Assembly: GCF_021917145.1 (NCBI RefSeq)
Contig: NC_061075.1
Span: 3,703,038 to 3,767,037 of the forward strand
Reading direction: 5' to 3'
Length of the DNA stretch: 64,000 bases
Source of the DNA: Hypomesus transpacificus
Lineage: Eukaryota > Chordata > Actinopteri > Osmeriformes > Osmeridae
This document shows positions 12,201-22,300 of this stretch, piece by piece. The position numbers were made by a program, and so were the translations under genes. Within the stretch, counting starts at the first letter, position 1. Every line of letters starts with the position of its first letter. The notes under the pieces are model-generated. The model had not been told where the DNA came from, searched no databases, and saw only the letters and a list, made by a program, of their open reading frames with translations.

Positions 12201-15085
12201 CTTGAGCAGACATAAACAGAGCTGAGTCTGTGGGCTGGGTCAAAACGAAGCTAGCAATACCCCGGCACCATTAGCCATTCCAAACTAAAGGAAATGAGTA
12301 AGCCCTTCTTATACAAATTGGTGGTTGCAATTTCACATAGGTTTACGGAACTTCTATCATGAATTAAAACTCTCGAGTTTCTCTTACTCTTTAGTTCTTT
12401 CTTCTTTTAAATGCAAACATATTTCTGGGAACCATAGCCATAAATATTTCACACATACATAAAAAGAATTGTGCAAAAAATAAAACCTTAAAAATTCAAT
12501 ATAAAAAATGGCAGCCAGTGCAAGCAAAGCAGATGGTTAGGTTAATTTGTTTGAACTGCTCTTGGGAATGGCTAAGCTACTTAACAGCCCAGTTTGCTGG
12601 TCTCGGAATGACAGCCATTGGTCAGGTCTTTGAGAGAAAGTCCAGCCTGTCCTTTCCTCTTACCGTGTTCATGAGTGTTGATTCCGAGTTGGCGACCAGA
12701 ACAAACACATCGGCGTCCAGACAGAACTTGTCGATCCAGCTGTCCAGCTGTGTTGTGACATCAGTCCCGGGGCTGCGGGCCAGGGTTGAAAGGTCAACAG
12801 ACATCAAGGTCTTTTCAGAGATTAAATAAGAGCCTACACCGACTCAACTATAAGTCTGATCAAGTCTGACCATCTAGTACGGGTTGAACTACAATTCGCA
12901 ACAAGGATACAGACTAGTAACGCATCAATTGGGATTCAAAAGTACGTTTTTCCTATAGATCGGAAAGGTGAGCAGGCACGTATAGCTCATCTGTGTTTAG
13001 TCAACAGCGTGGCCTGAAGTGTGCTATAGTACTACTGTAAGCCTCTCTCCCACTGTGCGAGAAGCTTAGTAGGCCCGCTGGGCGTCAGTGGAGGTGAAGG
13101 TTGTAGTCTGCCAGCGTTTCACTGCTCACCTGTCCACCAGAACCAGGTCGTCTCTCAGCAGAGCACACTTGGTCTTGGGCCAGAAGACTCGCACCAGGCA
13201 GCCTGCGTCCAGGCTCTCATCCATGTGCAGAGCATGTGCCAGCTGGTTCACTGTCTGCGGAGGGGCAGGCAAGGAGGAAGGTTGTTTGAATTGGATTTGA
13301 AATCATTGGCCCTGCTAAGCCCAGGCTATCTCTGGATACCTGGCGTTATGCTAACGCAGCACAAAAAGTTCAACTTCTCTATTGACTTAGGACAAAACCG
13401 CATAACAAAAGAGTGAATGTTGTGGGTATTTTATATGACAATGTTTCCCTTGTTCGAGCTGAATAACAGAATACGTGAAAGATGAAAGTTGATTCGATTT
13501 AGACTTTGTGACCTTGAAACAGGAGCACCACTGTACTCTTCGTCCAACTATACTGGTCTGCACCTTAGATATCTGATACCAGTGTAAACATACAGTATTT
13601 GCATGTTTGTGTCTGTTCAAATGTAGTCAGAGCTGAACCAACCAACCCAGTCCCACGGCAAGGACATTATGACAACAAGTTTATCTGGTAGTCAGGGTTT
13701 TTATTGCTCCTGTTATCAGTCGCCAAACAGACTCCAGGATACAGTGAGAAAATAAATACTTCTCGACTCTCGACCCTCCCTCTCGACATGTGACGCTCCG
13801 ACCCAAGCCGACACAACCCCTTTTCCTCGAGATCCGCACCTCCGCATGGTCAGCGCATCGACTGACGACCCCTGACAACATCTCCCACTCTCCACAGCTC
13901 TTACAACACGGCTCCAAATGACACTAGCTTACAGCCGACTCCAATCCTATTGGTGGATGATAAGACACCTAGGACCCTCCCATAGTAGCTACCAATAAGT
14001 AAGGATGTGCGTGTGTGTGTTACCTTGATGCTCTTCTCCTCTTCGGAGCCCTCCGTCTTGAGATAGGCCTTGTCCTCGTCCGTGCCCTCCACGCTCAGGA
14101 AGCAGTTCGTGGTGTGGCCGATGCCGCTGGGCAAAACTCGGTCCCTCAGCATGGCGTTGACTACAGTGCTCTTTCCATTACTTGTTCTGTGGGAGATGCA
14201 ATCACAATAATAATAATAATAATCACATCCTTGAACTTAGCGTTCCAGACAAGCTAAGTTCCAGACAATCAGGTCAGACTGCTTACTAAAATGATCGCCA
14301 GTTGTGGGCGAATGTTATGTTGATATACAGCTATGAGGGCTTAGCCGGTCATGCTGGAGACAATTAAAGATGATGTGTTTGATGTATCAGTGGTAGGCTG
14401 CTGCACTCTAGAAGTGCTGTGAGGGTGTGCGCTGGCTTTGAACTGAAACCAAAAGCGACGTAGATGGTCTCATAATCATTCTTTCAACATGCAGTGTGCT
14501 CCGGGAAATCAACCGTCAGATAGATTTGGGTTGCTCATGAGGATTTAAATGAATACAGATCTAGACTTCCAAGTTGGTTAAAAGCAAAGATTAGACAGCA
14601 CACAACAGGAACAGTGAATGAACCCAAATCAACAATTGGTGTACCTGCCAAAGAAGGCCACCTTCATGTGTCTGCGCGCTAAAACTTCTTTGATAACAGC
14701 CAGTTTGTCTGCATAAGCCTGAATCTGCTCCTGTTGGTCCTGGCTGGCAATGTTTTCCAAGGCTTCATTCTGGCAGGTTTCTGATCACAAACACAATCAC
14801 AAATACGTCTTCAAACTTCAACAAGGAAAAGACAAGAAACCAGAGCTGTTTAACAATATTAACGTAACCTACTTTAGTACTCAAATGTGTTCATTGCTTG
14901 TCTAAATGTCCTACTGGCTACAAGCGCTCACCTTCTACAAACGCAGAGGCTTCTTTCACATACTGCAGGAGTTGTTCAAACACATCACCGATCTTTTTCT
15001 TGGCCACTACAAAGTGTTTCAGAGGTGAAAAGTCCCCCTGGGCTGAATCCGTTCGTCTGAGGAGGGGGACTTTCTGGGAATCCAT
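348..15085 (-). CDS. mfn1: Mitofusin 1, outer mitochondrial membrane fusion GTPase (3' end beyond window)
   Basis: Sixteen coding exons read on the minus strand, all in consistent phase: 14932-15085, 14645-14780, 14024-14186, 13130-13254, 12664-12772, 7933-8040, 7479-7632, 6795-6862, 4559-4680, 4017-4143, 3531-3635, 3252-3354, 2198-2424, 1756-1929, 1082-1278 and 348-482, giving about 735 codons. The dynamin-like GTPase domain shows G1 GRTSNGKS (about residues 96-103), G3 DSPG (192-195) and G4 NRWD (251-254). The paired membrane segments lie near 611-650 (VVIVGGVV, then [20 protein letters not shown]). The C-terminal heptad region contains [10 protein letters not shown]. Wording such as [25 protein letters not shown] and [10 protein letters not shown] is MFN1-like rather than MFN2-like. 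The family tethers and fuses outer mitochondrial membranes. The last exon ends in phase 2 at ..SLR before a gtcagt donor, so the final roughly 20-25 residues must lie left of position 1. Intron 8 has a GC donor. Intron 5 (4.6 kb) holds an opposite-strand ORF. Confidence 0.95.
1297..1497. repeat. (GA)/(GACA) imperfect microsatellite
   Basis: About 200 bases of gagagaca-type repeats in the mfn1 intron directly upstream (minus sense) of exon 1082-1278. On the transcript strand it is a long TC-rich tract near the acceptor. Confidence 0.9.
3359..3409. repeat. (GA)n microsatellite at an mfn1 acceptor
   Basis: A pure GA run starting a few bases beyond the exon edge at 3354. On the transcript strand it reads (TC)n and serves as the polypyrimidine tract of the acceptor. 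Confidence 0.9.
4747..4800. repeat. (CA)n/(TG)n inverted repeat
   Basis: A run of CA units is followed after aaactt by TG units, giving an almost perfect palindrome (cacacacacaa, ac, ttgtgtgtgtg). It lies in mfn1 intron 8 and could extrude as a cruciform. Confidence 0.85.
5095..5130 (+). mobile_element. SINE tail fragment
   Basis: The motif acgagcgtctgctaaatgac is the conserved 3' end of fish SINEs. No tRNA head is visible upstream, so this is a 5'-truncated remnant. Confidence 0.45.
9363..11642 (+). CDS. Unrecognised Pro/Ser/Tyr-rich, probably nuclear protein nested in mfn1 intron 5
   Basis: A single uninterrupted reading frame of about 770 codons lies antisense inside mfn1 intron 5. The open frame begins at 9324 without an ATG; the first ATG is at 9363. 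A plausible splice acceptor (tctttcag, 9464-9471) lies inside the frame, so the true start could instead be a spliced upstream exon. I do not recognise the family. Visible parts, numbering from 9324: a SUMO-interaction-like acidic motif [16 protein letters not shown] (86-101); a Pro/Ser/Tyr-rich low-complexity body; two large diverged copies of one segment (from about 9995 and 10581), each with [28 protein letters not shown] and VEDMEV; a tandem 13-residue repeat ([13 protein letters not shown]) at about 10903-11100; and a basic C-terminus with PKKRR (753-757) and RTRRRMR, which looks like a nuclear localisation signal. AATAAA follows at 11811. The long open frame and retained duplicate arms suggest coding; function is unknown. 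Confidence 0.7.
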   Translation: MTKQHMYGQINQKRDMKEYLSCSISGLHLECPSALSATDSTQPSNQLSGRMWGSYKDQGDAYVALKNNVDPNIIVIDSSSDEDSSDDEPPDQTLSVHLLATDTASYASGRPAGMHTESSSHFMASIGLPQHLDPAASAYPGTSTYICPPLPAAIALTPGNSGFPGPSVSSGPGFSSSGYPGPSVNSCPPQHPGDMMWPSPMSHPDGGTSDHYNGPSMPSMPICPPPHMYPDQSSRVNPGSSLPSNYQRPDQPICPPQPPGGYMDPGLYYNVYPQQQANPSTTVYPPQPASTSTCSRSDMTTSLPRVSSSLYPNDVEMISPPASPRITNRLDQVEDMEVAYDGRSSRRTQPATTLSTSNTAPQNTFHHGALASTGYDMTAPVYSSSGPSNSYNAYSSTMIAPKGSAYYCNGPSVPICPPPHPAYMQPDHSSRMHPGSSISSKYQSPGQPIYPPQPPDGYMDPGLYYDVYPPQLASTSFAAYLPPQVNSGFTAYLPQCASPSTQGYHPSLTVCPPQQASTSMTAYPPPRQASTSMTAYPPPRQASTSMTAYPPPRQASTSMTAYPPPRQASTSMTAYPPPQQASTSSYTTTSLPLVSSSLYPNNIEMISPPASPRITDLLDEVEDMEVDYDDRSSSRTQPAATLSTFNTAPQNTFHHEALASSSYDMMVPVYSSSGPSNSLNVQALVHCSGSSTGNSVWGSIQTHAHPQLGGLQNHSEKKTRKRVREATLDHCGLAEDEPVPKKRRMIVKVNRPRTRRRMR
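10903..11100 (+). repeat. 39-bp coding minisatellite in the nested ORF
   Basis: About five head-to-tail copies of a 39-base unit containing ggctagcactagcatgacc, encoding [13 protein letters not shown]. The last copy reads PQQ in place of PRQ. The period is a multiple of three, so copy-number change would keep the frame. The units are almost identical, which implies recent expansion. Confidence 0.9.
11811..11816 (+). terminator. Polyadenylation signal for the nested ORF
   Basis: AATAAA lies about 170 bases after the TGA stop of the nested plus-strand ORF, in AT-rich sequence. It supports a real plus-strand transcript unit, although AATAAA also occurs by chance in such AT-rich DNA. Confidence 0.45.
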
Positions 15086-15093
15086 GTTTCAGA

Positions 15094-15790
15094 TCTAGGA
15101 GAGAGTGGAAGAGGCAAAATGTCGCTAGCTATGATGTTGTCAGACATTTATAATGTCTAACAACATTATTGTGCGTTGAGTTGACAATGAGCAGCAAATA
15201 CCTGCGCTCAATATTTTATATCTTATAATGAACCTAGATGCGCCTAATGGACAAATGGGTCCAAACTGCACTGTACCCGTCACTTTCGCTTTCAAATTAA
15301 ATCAATACAGATTGGTCATCTTCCCTAGCGGCTAGTTTAACGTTTATAGCGTCAGAACATTCATTCTTTTTAGTATTAGCTCTAGCTAGTTAGCTACAAA
15401 TAATATCCAACTAGCGCATATGTTCACTTAATATACAATTGTTTTGTTAAAATTGCATGTCTGCTAGCCTACTAAGTTATGCTAGCCATCTAGCCATCGA
15501 GCTAACTCGCATGTTATGATTCAGAATTCAGCTGTTTTATAACGCGTGCCGTTGTTGCGTGCATTAGCTTGCTGCAACTAGCCAACTTGCTCAAGTCAGT
15601 CTTGCTCTAAGATAAGTATTTCCTTACCACAATGTATGAGTGGACCAAACCTTCCTTTTCATACCACAGGAAAATCCTTTCGCTGTATATGACAAATACT
15701 CTATATCGGGTGCAGGTTTTTGATAAAGGTTACTTGACAATCCCCGCTAACCTTCCATTTGTTATCCTTGTCTCTGCTAGCGGTCAGGAA
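15094..15790 (-). promoter_or_regulatory. mfn1: mfn1 probable non-coding first exon and 5' region
   Basis: The first coding exon has its own splice acceptor (tcctag then ATCTGAAAC; exon begins 15094), only nine bases before the start codon, so an upstream non-coding exon is required. A good minus-strand donor (GTG/gtaagg) ends at 15628, making the stretch from 15628 up to roughly 15.79 kb the likely 5'UTR exon. The transcription start is inferred, not seen. The plus-strand plaat1 5' region begins several hundred bases further right, so the two genes are head to head. Confidence 0.5.
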
Positions 15791-16439
15791 CACAAGGCGG
15801 AGTTAACAGTGACGATTCTTGGTTGGCTGGTAGCATCCTATCATTGAATAACCAGTGGGTCCATCCTCCAAGATTCCCCTCTTGGCAATAATCAAAAGTA
15901 TTTTCCCCTCAGGGCTCTTGATTATTGTGCTGTGCATGGTGTCTCATATTTCTTACAAAAATGCTTATTTTTTTCTTCTTTTCCCCCCCCGTTTCACGTA
16001 GAAGACACACGCATTCATGGTTATCTCTTTATTTGGAAAAATCTACAAAGTTCAAGCATAGGCTAGACTTTATTTGAATGATCATCAGGTGTCAGCCTAA
16101 CAGTGTCCATTTGAAATGTAAACATTTTTAAAATTTCCGAATACCTTCAAATATGATGCCGCCCTCTTGCGAAAATTGTCAGTGAACCGAATTAGTAGGC
16201 TAGTCTAGGCCTGTCAATTGCAACTTTTGATTAAACTGTTCACTCTACACACTTTTGATTTGAAAAGGAATTTGATATAAAATAAATATATCATGATCTA
16301 ATCTCACATTTGCACCTGCAGCATGGGAAACGTATTCACCTGAATTAACGATGCAATTTCAAGGAAACGCATACCGCCGGTGACCTGTGAATAGTAGCCC
16401 CCCTTCCACTGTCCCCTGTCAAAGTTGATACCATTTCTC

Positions 16440-16656
16440 GACGTGCACCCGTGAAACACAACCTGAACTGGGACCTCAGTGCTTGCCTCTATTTCAGCTG
16501 AGCCATCAGAGGAACGAATTTAAAAATACTTCATTTGCTGATCATCTGGAAGGCTGTAAATAAACTACCATATTTTCCTCCACGTAATCTTTCGAAAAGG
16601 CCGGACATACGATGGAGAATTAACATGGTGAGGAAGAAAAAGATGCAGTTTTTTCA
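16440..16656 (+). promoter_or_regulatory. plaat1: plaat1 putative 5'UTR exon
   Basis: The start-codon exon of plaat1 begins directly at a ctctag acceptor, so a non-coding exon must lie upstream. The best candidate ends at 16656 before gtaagt. It contains two short upstream ATGs (16612, followed after two codons by a stop, and 16625, out of frame with the main start once spliced), which could lower translation. The 5' boundary is a guess. Confidence 0.35.
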
Positions 16657-17750
16657 GTAAGTATTAATCTTGCTCTGTGTCAACGTTTAGGCCTAGTCCT
16701 TCAATGCCGTGTCTAAAACATAGAATGCCATAGTTGTTCATTTGTAAAAATGTATGGTTAATCATTTAGTTCGTAACATTTGGACTTTAATTTTCCTCAC
16801 ATAGCTTAAGTCTCATGAATTGATAATTACATGGATACACACATTGCTCTCCCACATAGATATACATTACATAACGTCAGATGAATTTAGAAAGATTCCG
16901 TTCGACTGGCTGCTAATTAAATTAACATGCCCCTTTTCCCTCAGTGCTGTACATTAATTATTTGTATTTTGGGATTAAATGTGCTTTCTCAGCTGTTGTT
17001 CAGTATATTTACAATAATTTAGTATAACCTTTGTATTTGGAGTCATGCCTAGTTATTTACAGTAAAACCATCATAGGTTTAAAACATTTCCGTCAGTTTC
17101 TCTATTATGTGAGTGCCATTGTGGCATGCTTGTGTGGCACACGAGCTTGTGTGTATTGTCTGCATGTGTATGTGTGACCTTGTCCTCCACATTGTATCCA
17201 TTTATCCAGCACTCTCTCTTTATGTGGGTAATTTGTTTATCTGTCCTCTAAATGATGTATCCAGGATGCAGTTTTTATGTATGTTCTTTATTTATGTGTA
17301 CATGATAACAAATATGAAGAGATGATTCAAGTACAATATGGTTGCATTGCTACCTATAGCAAGAAGACAAAGGCCATAGAGGGAGAGGAGTGTATGCGTG
17401 GTTTAATCAATATGTCTGTTGTCAGAATTTGCGGAAACATGATGTGGGATGGATAAACAGAGAACAACCTCTAATGTGAGTATTGTTTTGTGTGTGTTTT
17501 TCCACCACATGTTGTAACCACAATGCACTACACATGATCATGGTGTGGTGGCCAAACTTATGCCAATGGGCTTATTGACCTTGAAATGTAAAGCATCCTG
17601 TTATCACTCAATATATATTATTTCAATTTGTTTTGGACAAGGACGATAAGAAAGAGGTTGACTTCAAGCAGCAGTTGTTGGATCAGTTGTGACTTTGCTG
17701 AGAATACAGAAGCTTTCTCTCTTTCTCTTTCCCACACCATCTCGCTCTAG

Positions 17751-18794
17751 ATGGCCTCTAATGACCCTGACCTTCCCTATCCCCTTGGTGACCCCCAACC
17801 TGGTGACCTCATTGAGATCTTCAGACCGGCCTATCAGCACTGGGCTCTCTACCTGGGAGATGGCTACATCATCAACTTGACACCTGTTGGTCAGTAAACA
17901 ACAGTGTGTGTTTGACCCCTGGCCCTCTGCACTCTCCATTGAATATTCAAGTCTGAATGTTCCCACTGCGTGTCACTGCCTTCTGTTCAGCCCCATGAAA
18001 GGTGTTCAATCTGATTATCAGCCATCCTTTTGTAAACCCCAGATATAAACAGCAATGATTGGTCGGAGCGATGGCTTGTCGTGCGGGGATTCAATCTCAG
18101 TCACTCTGTCGCAGCACACGAAGGGGCTCTCATTTTGGAGACTCTTAAATGTCCTCTGCTTTTTCTAGATGAGAGTCAGGCGGCTGCCATGTCCAGCGTG
18201 AAGTCCGTTTTTAGCCGCAAGGCGGTGGTGCGAATGCAGCTGTTGAAGGAAGTGGTGGGATCTGACTCGTACCGGGTCAACAACAAGTACGATGACGACC
18301 ACACGCCATTGGCTGTCGATGAGATCATTGAGCGAGCTCAAGTCCTCATTGGCCAGGAGGTGTCGTATGACCTTTTGGGTAGCAACTGTGAGCATTTTGT
18401 TACCCTGCTGCGCTACGGGGAGGGTGTGTCTGAGCAGGTACCCGTTATTGCTTTCGCACACACGCACCTAGACACACACACACACAGACACACGCACACA
18501 CACTTCCTATATCTATCACTCTATGGATATCGTAATCGATCCTTCCTGTCTGCAAAATGACACTAGGTCTCATCACAAAAATCACTTTGTCATCACTCTT
18601 TCATTCATTGTGTTCTGCCTATATAACACTTGTTCAACGTGCTTTCACTGTAGTTTAATTCATATCTCCTGTTCATGTGTTGGTGTCAACAGGCCACACG
18701 GGCCATTGGGGCCATCAGTTTGGTGACAGCTGCAGCCAGTGCCTTCTCTGTGCTGGGGCTGATCAACACTCGCTCCAGAAACAGGCCCTTCTGA
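17751..18794 (+). CDS. plaat1: Phospholipase A and acyltransferase 1 (HRAS-like suppressor)
   Basis: Three coding exons, 17751-17889, 18169-18437 and 18693-18794, join in phase to 169 residues, the normal family length. The LRAT/NlpC-P60 fold is shown by [21 protein letters not shown] with catalytic His30, and the NCEHF box with nucleophile Cys120. [13 protein letters not shown] follows, and then a C-terminal hydrophobic anchor (about 137-160, [18 protein letters not shown]). The position of the second family histidine is Asn (YIINLTPV, residue 42), as in human PLAAT1 (VINIAP), which distinguishes it from PLAAT2-5. The family shows phospholipase A1/A2 and N-acyltransferase activity on glycerophospholipids. 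The start is the ATG at the exon border, matching the human N-terminus. It lies divergent from mfn1 and directly upstream of ftsj3. Confidence 0.93.
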
Positions 18795-19116
18795 GAGGCA
18801 AAACAGCAGCATCATCTTGTCACTGCTAGTCAGAATTTAAATAGTTCTCTCTGGAAAGATCTTCTTGAGTTTTATAATCCAAATTGTGCATTCAGGGGTA
18901 ATACAATATTGTTATGATATCAGACTGTTATGCCATTAACAACAAAGAGAGATTTGTTATAAATGATATGGGTTATATTTCAGGCTTAAACAATTCATCC
19001 CCTTCTTGGATTAAATGGACTGCAAATACTGTAATTGTATTTTGACACCTTAATAATCAACTCAACAGGAGCAGTGATGGCGGTGACATTATTATTTTAA
19101 TTAAACACACATTATT

Positions 19117-19167
19117 CAATAAAATTGCTGCATCTGGCTTCTTTGTTCCTCTAGTTTGCTCAATAAA
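19117..19167 (+). terminator. plaat1: plaat1 polyadenylation signals
   Basis: Two AATAAA hexamers, at 19117-19122 and 19162-19167, lie 320-370 bases after the plaat1 stop and about 170-220 bases before the ftsj3 ATG. Either could end the plaat1 mRNA. Confidence 0.6.
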
Positions 19168-19220
19168 GTTTCCCAATCCAATGGAAACAGTGACGTTAAA
19201 TTTGTGCGCCACATGAGCCA

Positions 19221-19226
19221 CACGTG
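19221..19226 (+). promoter_or_regulatory. E-box CACGTG in the ftsj3 promoter
   Basis: A palindromic CACGTG sits 111 bases before the ftsj3 start codon in the narrow gap after plaat1. This is the high-affinity MYC/MAX and USF site, often found in promoters of ribosome-biogenesis genes. Use at this site is inferred from position only. Confidence 0.4.
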
Positions 19227-19336
19227 TTTTGTTTTCATGGACGTGGTATGGAATCATCTGTGAAGTGTTAGCTGTCTCAGTCGTAATTTTTCAAAGGAAT
19301 TAAAATTTAAGTGACCTACCACACCAGCCAGCAAGC

Positions 19337-22300
19337 ATGGGAAAGAAACTCAAAGTTGGAAAGACCCGAAAGGACAAATTCTACCATTTAGCTAAAGAAA
19401 CAGGTAAAATATGCAGTCACATTACACGACTAACGTTAGCTTGCATGGTTAGCCATAAGGCCTGTTATCCTTGCCAACTAGTTAGCAAGCTAACTTTTGA
19501 ACATGTACTGATCAATGTCATGTTATTTTTCATTGTAGGTTATCGTTCTCGTTCGTCCTTCAAGCTTATTCAGCTCAACCGGAAATTTCAGTTCTTACAG
19601 AAAGCTAGGGCTGTTGTCGACTTGTGCGCTGCCCCAGGTGGTTGGTAAGTACAGTTAACGCTAGCTGACTTTTTCATTTAATCGTCCTTGTTGAGGAGTT
19701 GGTCGCAGATTTTCTTAGTCTTCAATTTAAACGTGTAGCAATAACGAAAAATATTTGCTCTGTTGACGTGACCTTTTCTGTATTATCCCAGGTTGCAGGT
19801 GGCGTCCAAGTTTATGCCAGTTTCCAGTCTTGTCATTGGTTAGCGACCTTACGACTTACATTTACACTGATTGTGATAAGGCAAATGCTACATGTGCTAC
19901 ACGTTGACACATGTGTTGTCACCCAGTTAAAGTACCATGACAATACAAATACAGTTGTTGTACCAATGCATAAATAATACTTTTGTATGTGCTCCTCTCA
20001 GGTGTCGATCTGGTCCCCATCAGGCCCATCCCCAATGTTGTCACTCTCCAAGAGGACATCACAACAGACAAATGCAAACAGGTGGGGGCAAGAACTTGTA
20101 TGTGCTCATTCATGTAGGAGCTCAAACACACATTTTGATTAGTTGACTGTCATGCAACATGTGAAGGCAGTTGCATCTTCACAGTTGACTTTCGGTCATC
20201 ACTGTACATTTTCAGACGCTTCCCCTCTAAGCATGTCTTTGGATAGTGGAGATGTTGCCCTGACTTTTTCCCCTTCGCTTGTAGGCTCTCCGAAATGAAC
20301 TACAAACATGGAAGGTAGATGTAGTCCTAAATGACGGCGCTCCAAATGTTGGTGCCAATTGGCAACATGATGCCTTCACACAGGGTAAGTCACAGCACAG
20401 ACAAAATGAATAAACAGGACATGGACTTCAAGGTACAATCTCCATGTACTCAGCATGCTCTGTGTTTAATCAGTTATTAGTCAGGATGATAGTAGTTGGA
20501 AGCTTGATGTAATTGACGATTAAAACCCAACAAACCCAAATGAGAATTTCACCCAATCAGCTACGCCATACCATAACCTCCCTGCACATTTCCTTTCCAG
20601 CCCACCTGACTCTCATGGCCCTGAAACTGGCCTGCGAGTTCCTGGCCAAGGGCGGCACGTTTGTCACCAAGGTGTTCCGCTCCAAGGACTACCAGCCGCT
20701 GCTCTGGATCTTCCAGCAGTTCTTCAAGAAGGTGCAGGCCACCAAGCCCCAGGCCTCCAGGAACGAGTCTGCTGAGATCTTTGTCATCTGTCAGGGTGGG
20801 TGTGACCCCCCCCCCTCCCCCCACAGCTCTCTAGCTAGCTCATGTCACGTGGCCTAAGTCTCATGGAAAGAAAGTAGTTGGATGTAGTTCAGCTGATAAT
20901 CATGGCGCGATTCACCTCCCGTACAGGTTTTTTGGCCCCGGATAAAATCGACAACAAGTTCTTTGACCCCAAACACGCGTTCAAAGAAGTGGAGGTTCAA
21001 GCGAAGACTGTGAAAGAGCTGATCCCTGTGAAGAAGGCCAAGGTGTGTGTGGGTGGGGGGGGAGAATGTGGGATTCTCCTTTAGTGTTCAGTTAGTATTG
21101 ACAAGGGCTCCCGTTCTGCCTTTGATTGGCTTGTGACCCGGTGCTTCTCTTCCCCCTTCCAGGCCGAGGGCTACACAGACGGCGATCTGACCCTGTACCA
21201 CACCTTCTCCGTCACCGAGTTCCTCAAAGCCGAAAACCCCGTCGACTTCCTGGGCAAAGCTAACGAGGTGAGATTCGCACTGGGGCAGTCTGCTAAACCA
21301 GCTGCGCCTTGAACAAACCAGCCGTGTCGGCTATGTTTACCTGTCTCTGTTCCGACCGACTGTGCCGTCGCCGTCCCGCCAGATCACCTTTGACAGCCTC
21401 GAGCTGGAGACTCACCCGGCCACCTTGGACGAGATCAGAGAGTGTTGCCGTGACATCAAGGTCCTGGGCCGGAAGGAGCTCCGGTAAGCCAATCACGTGA
21501 GCCGTCGCTGGAACGGTGGAGTACTGTTGTCCTGGACCCTCATGCACGACGTCTGACCTATTTTTTATTTTTTTCACTTCCCTATTTGTTCAGACTGCTG
21601 CTGAGCTGGAGATCCAAGCTCAGGCGATACCTGGCTAAGAAGCTGAAAGATGAAAAAGACGAAGCGAAGAAAGCGGACCAAGAAATCAAGTATTGGCCCT
21701 TTTTTTCCAAAGCACCATGGCACGCAGTCATTCTTCTCCATGCACGCCAGTATATGGGGATCATGTGGTTGACACGCGGCTCTGCTCCTTCCACAGCCTG
21801 AGCTCCGGGGAGGAGGAAAGCGACACGGAGGAGCCAGCCAAGAAGACGGTGGCCGAGGGGAAGGAGGCAGAGGCCGAGGACGAGGAGGAGGAGATGGAGA
21901 AGAAAGTGGCCGAGCTGAAAGCCGAGGAGGTGGCTGAGCTCAAACGGTACGTTCACCTACGAAGCTGTGTAAACCTTGTTTGTGTGAACAACAAAAAAAA
22001 CTAAAGAATGTAAAATGTGACAGAAATGGATGAAATACAACCAACCAGAAGTGTTTTGAGAGTAGTCATTTTTTGGGGGAGGGGGTAAACAACTGTTGTA
22101 TTTGGCCGTACCAGGAAGAAGAAGAAGCTTCTGAAGGAGAGGAGGAAGCAGAGGGAGAGGGTGGAGCTGAAGATGGACCTGCCGGGGGTCTCCATCGCCG
22201 ACGGCAACGACGAGTCCATGTTCTCGCTCAGCACCATCAACAAAGCCAAGGTAAAGGCTCTGAAGCCCCCCCGCCCCCCTCATCCCTTACACACACACAC

